Assembly: GCF_046195335.1 (NCBI RefSeq)
Contig: NZ_CP176093.1
Length of the DNA stretch: 64,000 nucleotides
Direction: 5' to 3' (one strand)
Source: Methanospirillum lacunae
GTDB taxonomy: Archaea > Halobacteriota > Methanomicrobia > Methanomicrobiales > Methanospirillaceae
This document shows, piece after piece, positions 8,552 through 16,926 of the stretch. Position 1 is the stretch's first letter. The number at the start of each line of letters is the position of its first letter. Position numbers and translations under genes: made by a program. Below the pieces are notes generated by a model that made no database searches, was not told where the DNA came from, and worked only from the letters and a program-made list of their open reading frames with translations.

Positions 8552-10399
8552 GTGGAAAAGACTGTAACGATCCTCTTCAACCCGATGAGCCGGATGGTAA
8601 CCGTGCCTGCCGGAAAGACCGTGCTTGATGCCATCAGGGGGGCAGGGATCCAGTTTGAGGCTATCTGTGGTGGAAAAGCACAGTGTGGTAAATGCAGGAT
8701 CATCCGAATCAGGGGGGACTGTTCAGAGGATAAGGATATCTGCTCGCAGTGCCTCAGTCCAGGAGAGAGAAGACACGGATATAAACTAGCCTGTCTGACA
8801 AAAGTCTGGTCAGATGCTGAGTTTACCATACCGGTAGAATCACGGATTGATCAACCGCAGATTCTGCTCACATCAGAAGTAAATGAAGGGGAGTTTAAGC
8901 CAGCTGGAAGATGGTTTCAGGTTCAGGTGGTAAAAGACGGACCATCTGCCATACTCGGACCATCGATTCGTCTGCCTGGGTATACAGGTGTTAAACCGCA
9001 GATCAGCACTGAAATTATCACCAGAATCCTGGCATCATCTGAGCCAGTATCGGCTCTTATCACGACTACCGGAGGGTCGCCCGAAGTTATTGAGATCAAT
9101 AATTCAGAGAGTATTCCAAAAGCATATGGAGTTGCTATCGATCTCGGGACGACAACCGTCGCAGCCCTTCTCGTGGATCTCAGCACAGGAAAGATCCTGG
9201 CCCGGGCATCCGCATTAAACAAACAGATCACGTATGGGGAGGAACTCGTAACCCGGATTGTAATTGGTCGCACTCCTTCAGGTCTGGCATCTCTCAGGTC
9301 TGCAGCTATTGGTAGTATCAACGAAGCGATCGGCAGACTGATCTCTGATGCCGGGATCGATCAGAATGCAGTAGTTGACTGTTGTATCGGGGGAAATACC
9401 GTCATGTGCTGGCTTTTTGCTGGGATTGATCCAAGTCCTCTTGACTATGTTGATGTTGAAATTTCCACAACGCCAATCCTAATGCGAGTTCAGGAATCTG
9501 GTCTCGTGATTCATAAGAAAGGATGGATCTGGTGTTTGCCTGCAGTGAGCAGATTTGTCGGGGGAGATGCAGTGGGAGATCTGATCACTGCAGGGATCGA
9601 TCAGTCAGAAGACCTCTCACTCCTCATCGATCTTGGAACAAATGGCGAGATCGTGCTTGGAAACCGGGACTGGCTTGTCTCAACATCATGTGCTTCAGGA
9701 CCGGCATTTGAAGGTGCAGGGCTTCGATGCGGAATGAGGGCGATGCTCGGGGCAATAGAACATGCATCGATAGAACGTGAAACCGGTGAGGCAGTAATCA
9801 GGGTGATTGGTGACACACTGCCTAAAGGTATATGCGGATCAGGTATCATCGATGCAGCACCAGCCATGGCTGCTGCCGGGATTCTTGACTTTACCGGAAA
9901 GTTTGTTGAAGGTGCTCCAGGGGTAAGAAACACTGAAGATGGTCCCGGATATGTGCTTGTTCCTGCAGAGAAATCAGGAACCGGGCGAGATATCGTGATC
10001 ACAAAGCAGGATATGGCATATCTTATGGATACAAAGGCTGCTGTCTGTGGAGCAATCAGCGTTCTAATGATGAAATACCGGATCAAGATCACAGATATCA
10101 AACACGTATATCTTGCCGGAGCCTTTGGTACATATGGTTCAATAGAAAAACTGACCGAATTTGGAATCATTCCAGAGTTTCCACATGCAGAGTATCACAG
10201 GATCGGTAACGGATCACTGTCTGGTGCTTATCAATCACTTATTTCAATAGATAACCGGGACCGGGCAATCAGTATTGCAGAAAAAATGGGATACATCGAT
10301 CTTCTGGTTGACACGGATTTTATCGATGAATACTGGGCTGCACTCAGGATTCCGGGAAAAAGAGAATTATTTCCATCTTTTTTCAGAAAGAATAACTGA
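8552..10399 (+). CDS. RACo-like ATP-dependent reductive activator of corrinoid protein
   Basis: A 615-residue protein with an N-terminal [2Fe-2S] ferredoxin domain (Cys39, Cys45, Cys48 in CGGKAQCGKC, and the later Cys of LACL) joined to an ASKHA-type ATPase (AIDLGTTTVAALLVDL near residue 195, IDLGTNGEI near 360, GICGSGIIDA, AGAFGTYGS). This is the layout of RACo, which uses ATP to reduce the inactive Co(II) corrinoid protein to Co(I). Position right after cdhE suggests the CdhDE protein is its partner. GTG 8552 is preferred because gggag lies 8 nt upstream. GTG 8525 is the alternative (nine residues longer). Function beyond the family is inferred. Confidence 0.85.
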   Translation: MEKTVTILFNPMSRMVTVPAGKTVLDAIRGAGIQFEAICGGKAQCGKCRIIRIRGDCSEDKDICSQCLSPGERRHGYKLACLTKVWSDAEFTIPVESRIDQPQILLTSEVNEGEFKPAGRWFQVQVVKDGPSAILGPSIRLPGYTGVKPQISTEIITRILASSEPVSALITTTGGSPEVIEINNSESIPKAYGVAIDLGTTTVAALLVDLSTGKILARASALNKQITYGEELVTRIVIGRTPSGLASLRSAAIGSINEAIGRLISDAGIDQNAVVDCCIGGNTVMCWLFAGIDPSPLDYVDVEISTTPILMRVQESGLVIHKKGWIWCLPAVSRFVGGDAVGDLITAGIDQSEDLSLLIDLGTNGEIVLGNRDWLVSTSCASGPAFEGAGLRCGMRAMLGAIEHASIERETGEAVIRVIGDTLPKGICGSGIIDAAPAMAAAGILDFTGKFVEGAPGVRNTEDGPGYVLVPAEKSGTGRDIVITKQDMAYLMDTKAAVCGAISVLMMKYRIKITDIKHVYLAGAFGTYGSIEKLTEFGIIPEFPHAEYHRIGNGSLSGAYQSLISIDNRDRAISIAEKMGYIDLLVDTDFIDEYWAALRIPGKRELFPSFFRKNN

Positions 10400-10571
10400 T
10401 CATTATTATTTTAATGTCACGAACTTTTTGTTATTAACATCTATTTTAAATAACCAAACGATGGATGATCTTCTGAATGCTTACAATGGGAACTGCCGCA
10501 TTCATAGGTGACCCCAAAGGGATATGTTCGCATTGGACAGAGTATTGACTTGATATTCGGTGTTTAATCTT

Positions 10572-10620
10572 TGGTTTTCATCCTGTGTGGATAGTCCTGA
10601 ACCACACACTCTGAAAACCA
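10572..10620 (+). promoter_or_regulatory. Two-step hairpin in the leader of the chemoreceptor gene
   Basis: TGGTTTTCA (10572-10580) pairs with TGAAAACCA (10612-10620), and TGTGTGG (10584-10590) with CCACACA (10602-10608), separated by a 3x3 internal loop and closed by an 11-nt loop. It ends 19 nt before the ATG at 10640. The rest of the 10400-10639 gap is AT-rich with a TATA-like ttttaaataa near 10445. No known riboswitch is recognised. Confidence 0.45.
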
Positions 10621-10639
10621 TCAGAAAAAGGATAAAAAA

Positions 10640-13150
10640 ATGAGACAACTACACTTCAAATCAATCAGACATGAGATTCTTTTCTTTGGGGCAATAGCCC
10701 TTGTCATCGTATCCTGTGCGATTATCGGGTATGCAAGTATGTCCCAGTATACGATTTCTGTACAGGGCTCATTTACTCAGGTAAAATCTCTCTCATCTGA
10801 TCAGGCAATCATTCTCAAAGATGAAATTAACCGTGCATTTGAGGTAGATAGAACTCTTGCAGGATCAATAAAAGGATCTTTTGAAACCGGGAAAAAACCT
10901 TCACGTGAAGATATCCAGGCCATGATCTATGGGCTGATGAATCAGTATGTCCAGTATAACGGGATTTACATTGTCCTTGAACCTAATGTCTGGGATGGGC
11001 AGGATTCAAACTATAAGGGAAAAGAAGGAACTGATGAAACCGGGCAGTTCATGGCATATTACTCAAGGGATACTGCAGGAAAGCCAAAACTTGACAAAGT
11101 GTATAGTTTTCATGAAGGAGAAGAAGGGAGTGAGTTCTACCAGATTCCTAAAAAATCTCTAAAAGAATATGTCACCGAGCCCTACCCATGGGAGATTCAG
11201 GGTAGGAAGATCCTGCTGTCATCTGTAGTAGTGCCTATTCTCGTGGATGGAAAATTTGTGGGAATTACCGGGGTTGATGTGCCGCTTGAAAATATTCAGG
11301 GGCTTGCAGATAGTGTGCATGCCTACGAAAATACAGCAAAAATTTATTTCATCTCAAACGATGGGATTGTAACCGGCGCTACTGGGTATCCAGATACAGT
11401 GGGAAAAGCCCTGGGTAACGCTTCACTCCCCTTTTCAGGACAGGCTCAATCGATCCTTTCGGATATACAAAAAGGGAGAAATGATGTTTCAGAAAAACAG
11501 GGTGCTATTACTGCATATACACCGGTGCAGATAGGAAATTCAGAAAAACCATGGTCAGTTATTCTTACGGTGCCGGTTGATATCGCAACTGCAGAAGCAA
11601 GAATGAATACGCTGATTTTACTGCTCATAGGTGGTTTTTTTACTGTTATCGGCCTTCTCCTTTTATTTTTTGCAGCAAAGGGGATTGCACGGCCTATTGA
11701 GCAGATCACTTCACATGCCAATATTATTGCAGAGGGAGAACTGGGAGATGAAATCATCATCGAACGCAGTGATGAGATTGGAAGACTTGCAGATGCATTC
11801 AGACGTATGCTTTCAAGTTTACAGGGAAAAGCTCTCGCTGCTGATGGAATTGCAGCTGGTGATCTGTCTGTAGATATCCCGGTTTCTTCTGATCATGATC
11901 TTCTCGGAAAATCGATGATCCAGATGCGTGATACCATTAAAAAAATGGTTGATATTGTAACCAATCTTGCACATCAGGCCACAGAAGGAAATTTGCAGGT
12001 GAGAGGAGATCACATGCAATTCCAGGGAGAATACCAGAAGATCGTCTCTGGAATTAATGAAACTCTTGATGCTGTCATCAAGCCTGTAAATGGAACAATG
12101 GCACTTGCGAAAATCTACGCCTCGGGTGATTATACTGCCCGGTTTGATCCTGCAATTCCGGTATCAGGGTCATTCATAACTCTTCGCGATGCAATGAACC
12201 AGATCGGAGAGCAGAGTTCGGGCGCAGTCAGCGGAGTAAAAGAACAGATAGAGTCGGTGGTAGGAAGTATTGAAGAGACAAACGCTTCACTCGAAGAAGT
12301 ATCTGCGAGTTCTGCAAGATTGGCATCCAGTTCAGGTGAAGTTAGTGCACTAGCGGATTCAAGCCTGGAAGGTGTAAGCCAGGTTCTTCATGCAATGGAT
12401 GATCTGTCTGTAAACATCACAAACGTTGCCGAAATGACAGACACGGTCGCTTCAATCACCCGAACAACCGATGATTTATCAACACAGGGATCAACGCTGG
12501 CACACCAGGCAGAAGAGAAGATGAGAAACATAACCTCATCAATTGAAGAAAGTAACAGAACGATGAGTGAGATGTCAGGGCAGATGGAACAGATTGGTCA
12601 GATCGTGCGACTTATTAGTGACATTGCAGACCAGACAAATCTTCTTGCCCTGAATGCAGCAATAGAAGCAGCACGAGCTGGTGATGCAGGAAGAGGCTTT
12701 TCAGTCGTGGCTGACGAGGTAAAATCTCTTGCTATAGAATCACAACAATCAGCAGAGAAAATAACAGCGATGATTACAACATTGCAGCGTCAGTCATCTG
12801 ATGCCTCAAATGCAATGCTTAGATCCTCAACCGAAGTAGTATCAGGAAACAAGGCTGTCAATGAAACGCTTGATGTATTTTCTCAGATCATAACCCATGT
12901 GGGTCAGATATCAGAACACGTGTCTACAGTTGCAGCAGCTGCTGAAGAACAGGCCGCTGTAGTCCAGGAGATTACAGCCAATATAAATGAGGTGGAAGAT
13001 CAGGTTAAAAAAACCGCTGAAGAAGCAGTTTCTTCGGCTGCTGCAACAGAAGAGACCTCTGCTGCACTTGATCAGATTGCGAGGTCAGTCTCAATTGTAG
13101 CACAGGCAACAGACCGGATTAATCTGGAGATGGGAAGATTCAAGGTATAA
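10640..13150 (+). CDS. Membrane methyl-accepting chemotaxis protein with Cache-type sensor
   Basis: An 836-residue receptor. There is one membrane segment near residues 15-35, a large extracellular dCache-like domain (YIVLEPNVWDGQDSNY near 110; PILVDGKFVGITGVDVPLE near 200), a second membrane segment at about 324-346, a HAMP domain, a second HAMP-like linker (PVSSDHDLLGKSMIQM), then the MCP coiled-coil. The conserved hairpin tip IADQTNLLALNAAIEAARAG is near residue 660. It should signal through CheA/CheW to the archaellum. No che genes lie in the window. The ligand is unknown. The ribosome site is aaaagga. The 3' end overlaps the convergent gene at 13140 by 11 bp. Confidence 0.9.
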   Translation: MRQLHFKSIRHEILFFGAIALVIVSCAIIGYASMSQYTISVQGSFTQVKSLSSDQAIILKDEINRAFEVDRTLAGSIKGSFETGKKPSREDIQAMIYGLMNQYVQYNGIYIVLEPNVWDGQDSNYKGKEGTDETGQFMAYYSRDTAGKPKLDKVYSFHEGEEGSEFYQIPKKSLKEYVTEPYPWEIQGRKILLSSVVVPILVDGKFVGITGVDVPLENIQGLADSVHAYENTAKIYFISNDGIVTGATGYPDTVGKALGNASLPFSGQAQSILSDIQKGRNDVSEKQGAITAYTPVQIGNSEKPWSVILTVPVDIATAEARMNTLILLLIGGFFTVIGLLLLFFAAKGIARPIEQITSHANIIAEGELGDEIIIERSDEIGRLADAFRRMLSSLQGKALAADGIAAGDLSVDIPVSSDHDLLGKSMIQMRDTIKKMVDIVTNLAHQATEGNLQVRGDHMQFQGEYQKIVSGINETLDAVIKPVNGTMALAKIYASGDYTARFDPAIPVSGSFITLRDAMNQIGEQSSGAVSGVKEQIESVVGSIEETNASLEEVSASSARLASSSGEVSALADSSLEGVSQVLHAMDDLSVNITNVAEMTDTVASITRTTDDLSTQGSTLAHQAEEKMRNITSSIEESNRTMSEMSGQMEQIGQIVRLISDIADQTNLLALNAAIEAARAGDAGRGFSVVADEVKSLAIESQQSAEKITAMITTLQRQSSDASNAMLRSSTEVVSGNKAVNETLDVFSQIITHVGQISEHVSTVAAAAEEQAAVVQEITANINEVEDQVKKTAEEAVSSAAATEETSAALDQIARSVSIVAQATDRINLEMGRFKV

Positions 13151-14027
13151 TAATCATCTTTCCATCACTATCCTTAATCATAATGCTGGCCGGACCATCC
13201 TTTAATGACTTGTCTGAATTCTGAAGTATTGAAAGAGATGAACCATTGAGTGCATACACGGTCTCATTTTGTGTCTGATTTTTTGAAACACCTGAAAGAA
13301 GCGAGTCATAAAACGGCAGGACTGATGAGGGATCGGCTGCTGCTACGGAGATTGATCCGATTCCTGTAGCTCCATTTGGATGATAACTGGCATTGACTTC
13401 TTGCACCCGGTACGACCGGGGAGTGTCGTCAGTGATGAGGAATGGAAAAGCCATCTGATTTTCAAATTCTGAAACTATAACGTGATAGGAGACATTTCCT
13501 CTCGCTCCTGTCCGGGACATGGCAACAGGGCTGGAAAAATTCAAGCCACTCAATGTAGCACTGGTTGACTCATCAGTGAGATTGATTCCGGGAGCAGAGA
13601 GAGCAAAATCCCTGAGACCAGGACCTTCTGCCAGATGGAGCATAAACCTCTTATCCAATGGATTCAGGTCATTCATTGCTTTATCAAATTCGCCACTGGC
13701 GATGAGCTGTTTCATCTGATAACTTAAGGACAAATCCATCGGGGCAAATAACTCAATATAACTGCCATCAGCGAATGGGATCAGTGCATTGTGAGTGTCT
13801 GCTCCGGGAAACTCACCGCCTGATGTAACACTATAACCTGCATTTCTGAATTCATCTATAGATTTGTTGAGATCATCAACCACAACAACAGCATGATCAA
13901 TCCTCCAGTCCAGTTGTCCAGCCGGTGTGAGGTTAATACCTTGAGCTGATGCAGAGGGTAATATCAGGAGAATCGTGAAACAGAATAGAAATAAAAACTG
14001 ACGAGAATTATCTTTGCGAATCATCAA
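13140..14027 (-). CDS. Secreted glyoxalase-like (VOC fold) protein
   Basis: A 295-residue exported protein with a signal peptide (FLFLFCFTILLILPSASAQ). DWRIDHAVVVVDDLNKSIDE followed by a GYSVTSGGEFPGADTHNALI segment is the start of a glyoxalase-like VOC domain of the PF13468 type. GSYIELF supplies the usual metal-ligand Glu position. A second half from about residue 200 looks like the partner VOC module. The substrate is unknown. It follows the S9 peptidase and META-domain genes on the same strand (58-bp gap), so it may share their transcript. ATG 14024 is an equally good start. Confidence 0.65.
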   Translation of the reverse strand: MMIRKDNSRQFLFLFCFTILLILPSASAQGINLTPAGQLDWRIDHAVVVVDDLNKSIDEFRNAGYSVTSGGEFPGADTHNALIPFADGSYIELFAPMDLSLSYQMKQLIASGEFDKAMNDLNPLDKRFMLHLAEGPGLRDFALSAPGINLTDESTSATLSGLNFSSPVAMSRTGARGNVSYHVIVSEFENQMAFPFLITDDTPRSYRVQEVNASYHPNGATGIGSISVAAADPSSVLPFYDSLLSGVSKNQTQNETVYALNGSSLSILQNSDKSLKDGPASIMIKDSDGKMIIIP

Positions 14028-14085
14028 TAGATGAGGGTCGTAAAATTACATATATCTCACGAAAAAATGTAGGTCTTAAAGTTCC

Positions 14086-14541
14086 TTAATTTCCTGATTT
14101 TTGTGCAAAATAGGAAACCAGAAGTTCCTCATCATCATCAAACAGTTGGAGCCGGGATTCATTGACCTGGTATAATGCTACATGTTTGAGATTATCAAGA
14201 TATTCAGTTTCCTGGGCCTTTATGGAAGGAGAACAGGAATTTTGTGTAACAGTGGAACTGGGAATGAGCATTGCACCACCAGCTGCAGTGTACTGAGTTG
14301 CGTATTCGTTGCATCCCATTGTGCCGATGAGATTCTCCTGCAGGAATGATGCAGTAATTTGAGCATCAGAAAGAGGTGAGATCAACTCTCCACTCCCATT
14401 CCTGTACTGTTCTACAATCCATTTTCCATCAGGTGATGAAATGTACTCTATCTCTCCGGCAACCGGTGTAATGACAAATAAAAGGATAAATCCCAGAACT
14501 GAACATACCAGGATATGAGGGCACTTTAAATAATTATTCAT
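14086..14541 (-). CDS. Secreted META-domain (HslJ-like) protein
   Basis: A 151-residue protein with an N-terminal hydrophobic export signal (ILVCSVLGFILLFVITPVAG) and a compact META domain. GKWIVEQY, ITASFLQENLIGTMGCNEY and a SCSPSIKAQE segment follow the family pattern in which a GCN..Y turn is the hallmark. META proteins are surface or periplasmic and of unclear function, some linked to novobiocin or heat stress in bacteria. Two Cys in the mature part could form a disulfide. It starts 12 nt after the end of the upstream peptidase gene, so they are probably one operon. Confidence 0.65.
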   Translation of the reverse strand: MNNYLKCPHILVCSVLGFILLFVITPVAGEIEYISSPDGKWIVEQYRNGSGELISPLSDAQITASFLQENLIGTMGCNEYATQYTAAGGAMLIPSSTVTQNSCSPSIKAQETEYLDNLKHVALYQVNESRLQLFDDDEELLVSYFAQKSGN

Positions 14542-14553
14542 TTTTCTCCGATT

Positions 14554-16848
14554 TTACAGATTATCCACAAAATATTTCATCATTTTTCGTAAGTAGTATG
14601 GATCATAATTCAGATCATGATTCTTATTAGTAAACACGAACATGTCAAAGGTTTTGTTGGCCTTTTGCAGAGCATCGGCAAGTTGCATGGTCATTGCAGG
14701 ATGAACATTATCATCCATATCCCCTGTCAGGAGGAGAAGTTTCCCTGATAGATTTGCAGCTTTTTTGGCAGTGACCTGCTCAAGGTACCGGTCACTGACA
14801 GGATATCCTTCGTATTTCTCTCCCCAGAACGAGCCATAGAGACGGCAATCCTGATCGCCAGAGGCAGCAACACCCACCTTGAAGAAATCCGGATACGTAA
14901 GCATTGCCTGGGCAGTCATAAATCCTCCTGCAGATTTTCCATACATTCCTACTCTGCTTATATCCATCCAGGAATACCGGGATGCAAGTTCCTTTAGCCC
15001 GGAAATGTGGTCAGCAATTCCACAGTCACTCAGGTTTGCATAACTTACATCATGAAATGCCTTTGACCGGTACGCAGTTCCAAGTCCGTCCATGGTGACA
15101 ACAACATACCCAAGTTCTGAAAGCATCTGGCAAGTCCAGAATATTTTTGAGTTCCAGCCTGAATCTGAAGGATACTGGGTTGCAGTCACAATTGTATATG
15201 GGCCGGGATATACAATATCTACGACCGGATATTTTTTTGTTTCATCAAAGTTCGTTGGTTTGAACACGAGACCATACAGATCGGTTGATCCATCACGTGC
15301 TTTGAATGTTACCCGCTCTGGCGAAACCCATCCCCTGCCTGTAATATCTGAATCATCGGCAGCTCCCAGATGCATCAGAAGTGTCCCGTCTATCGATTTA
15401 AGATCAGTAACAGTTGGAAGATCTGTCCGGGAATATGATTCAATAAAACTGGTAAAATCAGGTGAAAGTGTTACCTCATGATCTGCATTTCCCGGAGTGA
15501 GAAGTGTCAGGCCTGATCCATCAAGACCAATCCGGTAGAGGTATTTGTAATATGGGTTTCCCTGCTCCTTTCCACTGGCAGTAAAGTAAACAGTAGAAGA
15601 GTTCTCATCAACTGCAAGCAGATCACGAACTACCCAGGGTCCTGATGTAATCTGATTTTTCAGAGTACCGTTTGAATCATACAGGTAGAGATGCCCCCAT
15701 CCGTCACGCTCAGAAAACCAGATGATATCTGAATTTTTTAGAACAGCAAAGTTAGGTGTGGATGCATACTGGAGATTAGCTTCCCGGTATGTTTCTCCGG
15801 TTTCATTCAGAATATCGTGAACATCACCGGTTATGGAATCTTCTTTGAGCAGCTTGAGAGTTTTCTCACCACGTTCAAGATACAGAGTATAGATATCACC
15901 ACTGCTGCTCCATTTGGATAATTCGTCCTGGTCTGTATCCATCATGGTAGTTTCAGGCTGACTAGACCAGTTCATCGAAATAATCTGCTGCGTTCTGACG
16001 TCAATGGTAATTGGTTCATATTCAGGAACAACTGCATCTCCGGGAGTTGCAAACCGGTATGAATACAGAATTGGTTTAATTGAACCATTCTCAGGAGCAT
16101 TCTGCACAAGATAATACTGGCTGACATTTTGCTGGTCGATTTTAAAGGTGCGGATTTTTGTTGAATCAGGCGACCAGACAAGATACGGAGTTGGAGAAGA
16201 GTTCAACCTCGCCTCAGTGACCGGATATCTCACGGTATCAGATCGCTTTCCATAAAAATAGTCAGATGTACCATCTGTTGTAAGCTGTGATGAGACACCC
16301 GCAGTAGTATCATAGACATTGAGATTGCTGCCATTTACATAAGCGATGTAATGCTGATCAGGTGAGGGAAGCCCAGTACGAACAGCAGCAGGGAGCGTCA
16401 TGTCAGAGAGGTGATATACCGAGAGATCGCATGACCATGTCTTTCCAAATGCATCAAACCTGATGGAATTAAGATCTGGTGGAACAACAATATTTGTTAT
16501 CGGAAGATGAGCGGGATCAATCTCTTTTCCACTCACATTAGACAGGGATGCAACCAGCCGGTCAGTATCCAGTAGTCGGGTTCTGAAATTCTGTGAGACA
16601 TTTACAAGAAAAAACATGGTGGTCTGCTTTCCGGGATCCATATACCAGAAAGAATCGTTTCGAACCCAGGTCGGGTTGAGATTAGCATGATAAATATGTG
16701 AAACAGCGTTATCGGGATAAAAAAATTCTGCCATGCTGATATCTTCAGAAGTCGGGTGATTTGTATCACGTGCCTGTACAGGTGTCAAGAGGAGTAAAGC
16801 CGTAGTGATGAAGATCAGGAGATGAAACCAGGTTAAACGACAGAACAT
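14554..16848 (-). CDS. Secreted S9-family serine peptidase (dipeptidyl-peptidase IV type)
   Basis: A 764-residue exported enzyme. The signal peptide ends at TPVQA. Residues about 60-480 form the DPP-IV-type beta-propeller (for example YFYGKRSDTVRYPVTEARL, SPDSTKIRTFKID, IWFSERDGWGHLYLYDSNG). The C-terminal alpha/beta-hydrolase carries the nucleophile in GMYGKSAGGF (near residue 640), the Asp in LLTGDMDDNVHP and the His in NKNHDLN, so the triad looks complete. It would clip dipeptides from peptides outside the cell. First of a three-gene secreted set. A hairpin (16896-16918, CCGAAT/ATTCGG) lies upstream between this gene and the chemoreceptor. Confidence 0.85.
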   Translation of the reverse strand: MFCRLTWFHLLIFITTALLLLTPVQARDTNHPTSEDISMAEFFYPDNAVSHIYHANLNPTWVRNDSFWYMDPGKQTTMFFLVNVSQNFRTRLLDTDRLVASLSNVSGKEIDPAHLPITNIVVPPDLNSIRFDAFGKTWSCDLSVYHLSDMTLPAAVRTGLPSPDQHYIAYVNGSNLNVYDTTAGVSSQLTTDGTSDYFYGKRSDTVRYPVTEARLNSSPTPYLVWSPDSTKIRTFKIDQQNVSQYYLVQNAPENGSIKPILYSYRFATPGDAVVPEYEPITIDVRTQQIISMNWSSQPETTMMDTDQDELSKWSSSGDIYTLYLERGEKTLKLLKEDSITGDVHDILNETGETYREANLQYASTPNFAVLKNSDIIWFSERDGWGHLYLYDSNGTLKNQITSGPWVVRDLLAVDENSSTVYFTASGKEQGNPYYKYLYRIGLDGSGLTLLTPGNADHEVTLSPDFTSFIESYSRTDLPTVTDLKSIDGTLLMHLGAADDSDITGRGWVSPERVTFKARDGSTDLYGLVFKPTNFDETKKYPVVDIVYPGPYTIVTATQYPSDSGWNSKIFWTCQMLSELGYVVVTMDGLGTAYRSKAFHDVSYANLSDCGIADHISGLKELASRYSWMDISRVGMYGKSAGGFMTAQAMLTYPDFFKVGVAASGDQDCRLYGSFWGEKYEGYPVSDRYLEQVTAKKAANLSGKLLLLTGDMDDNVHPAMTMQLADALQKANKTFDMFVFTNKNHDLNYDPYYLRKMMKYFVDNL

Positions 16849-16926
16849 AGAGTAAAAAGGAATTATCAGGAGAAAAATGTAGTGATTTAGGACATCCGAA
16901 TCGTCTGTCCCTATTCGGGAGAGTGA

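Noticed and set aside
9601..10170. 189-residue frame antisense to the RACo-like gene
   Set aside because: No start signal or recognisable motif; lies wholly within a well-supported gene.
16896..16918. Hairpin CCGAAT/ATTCGG as terminator of the Cys-PAS receptor gene
   Set aside because: No T-run follows on the minus strand; left as an unassigned inverted repeat.
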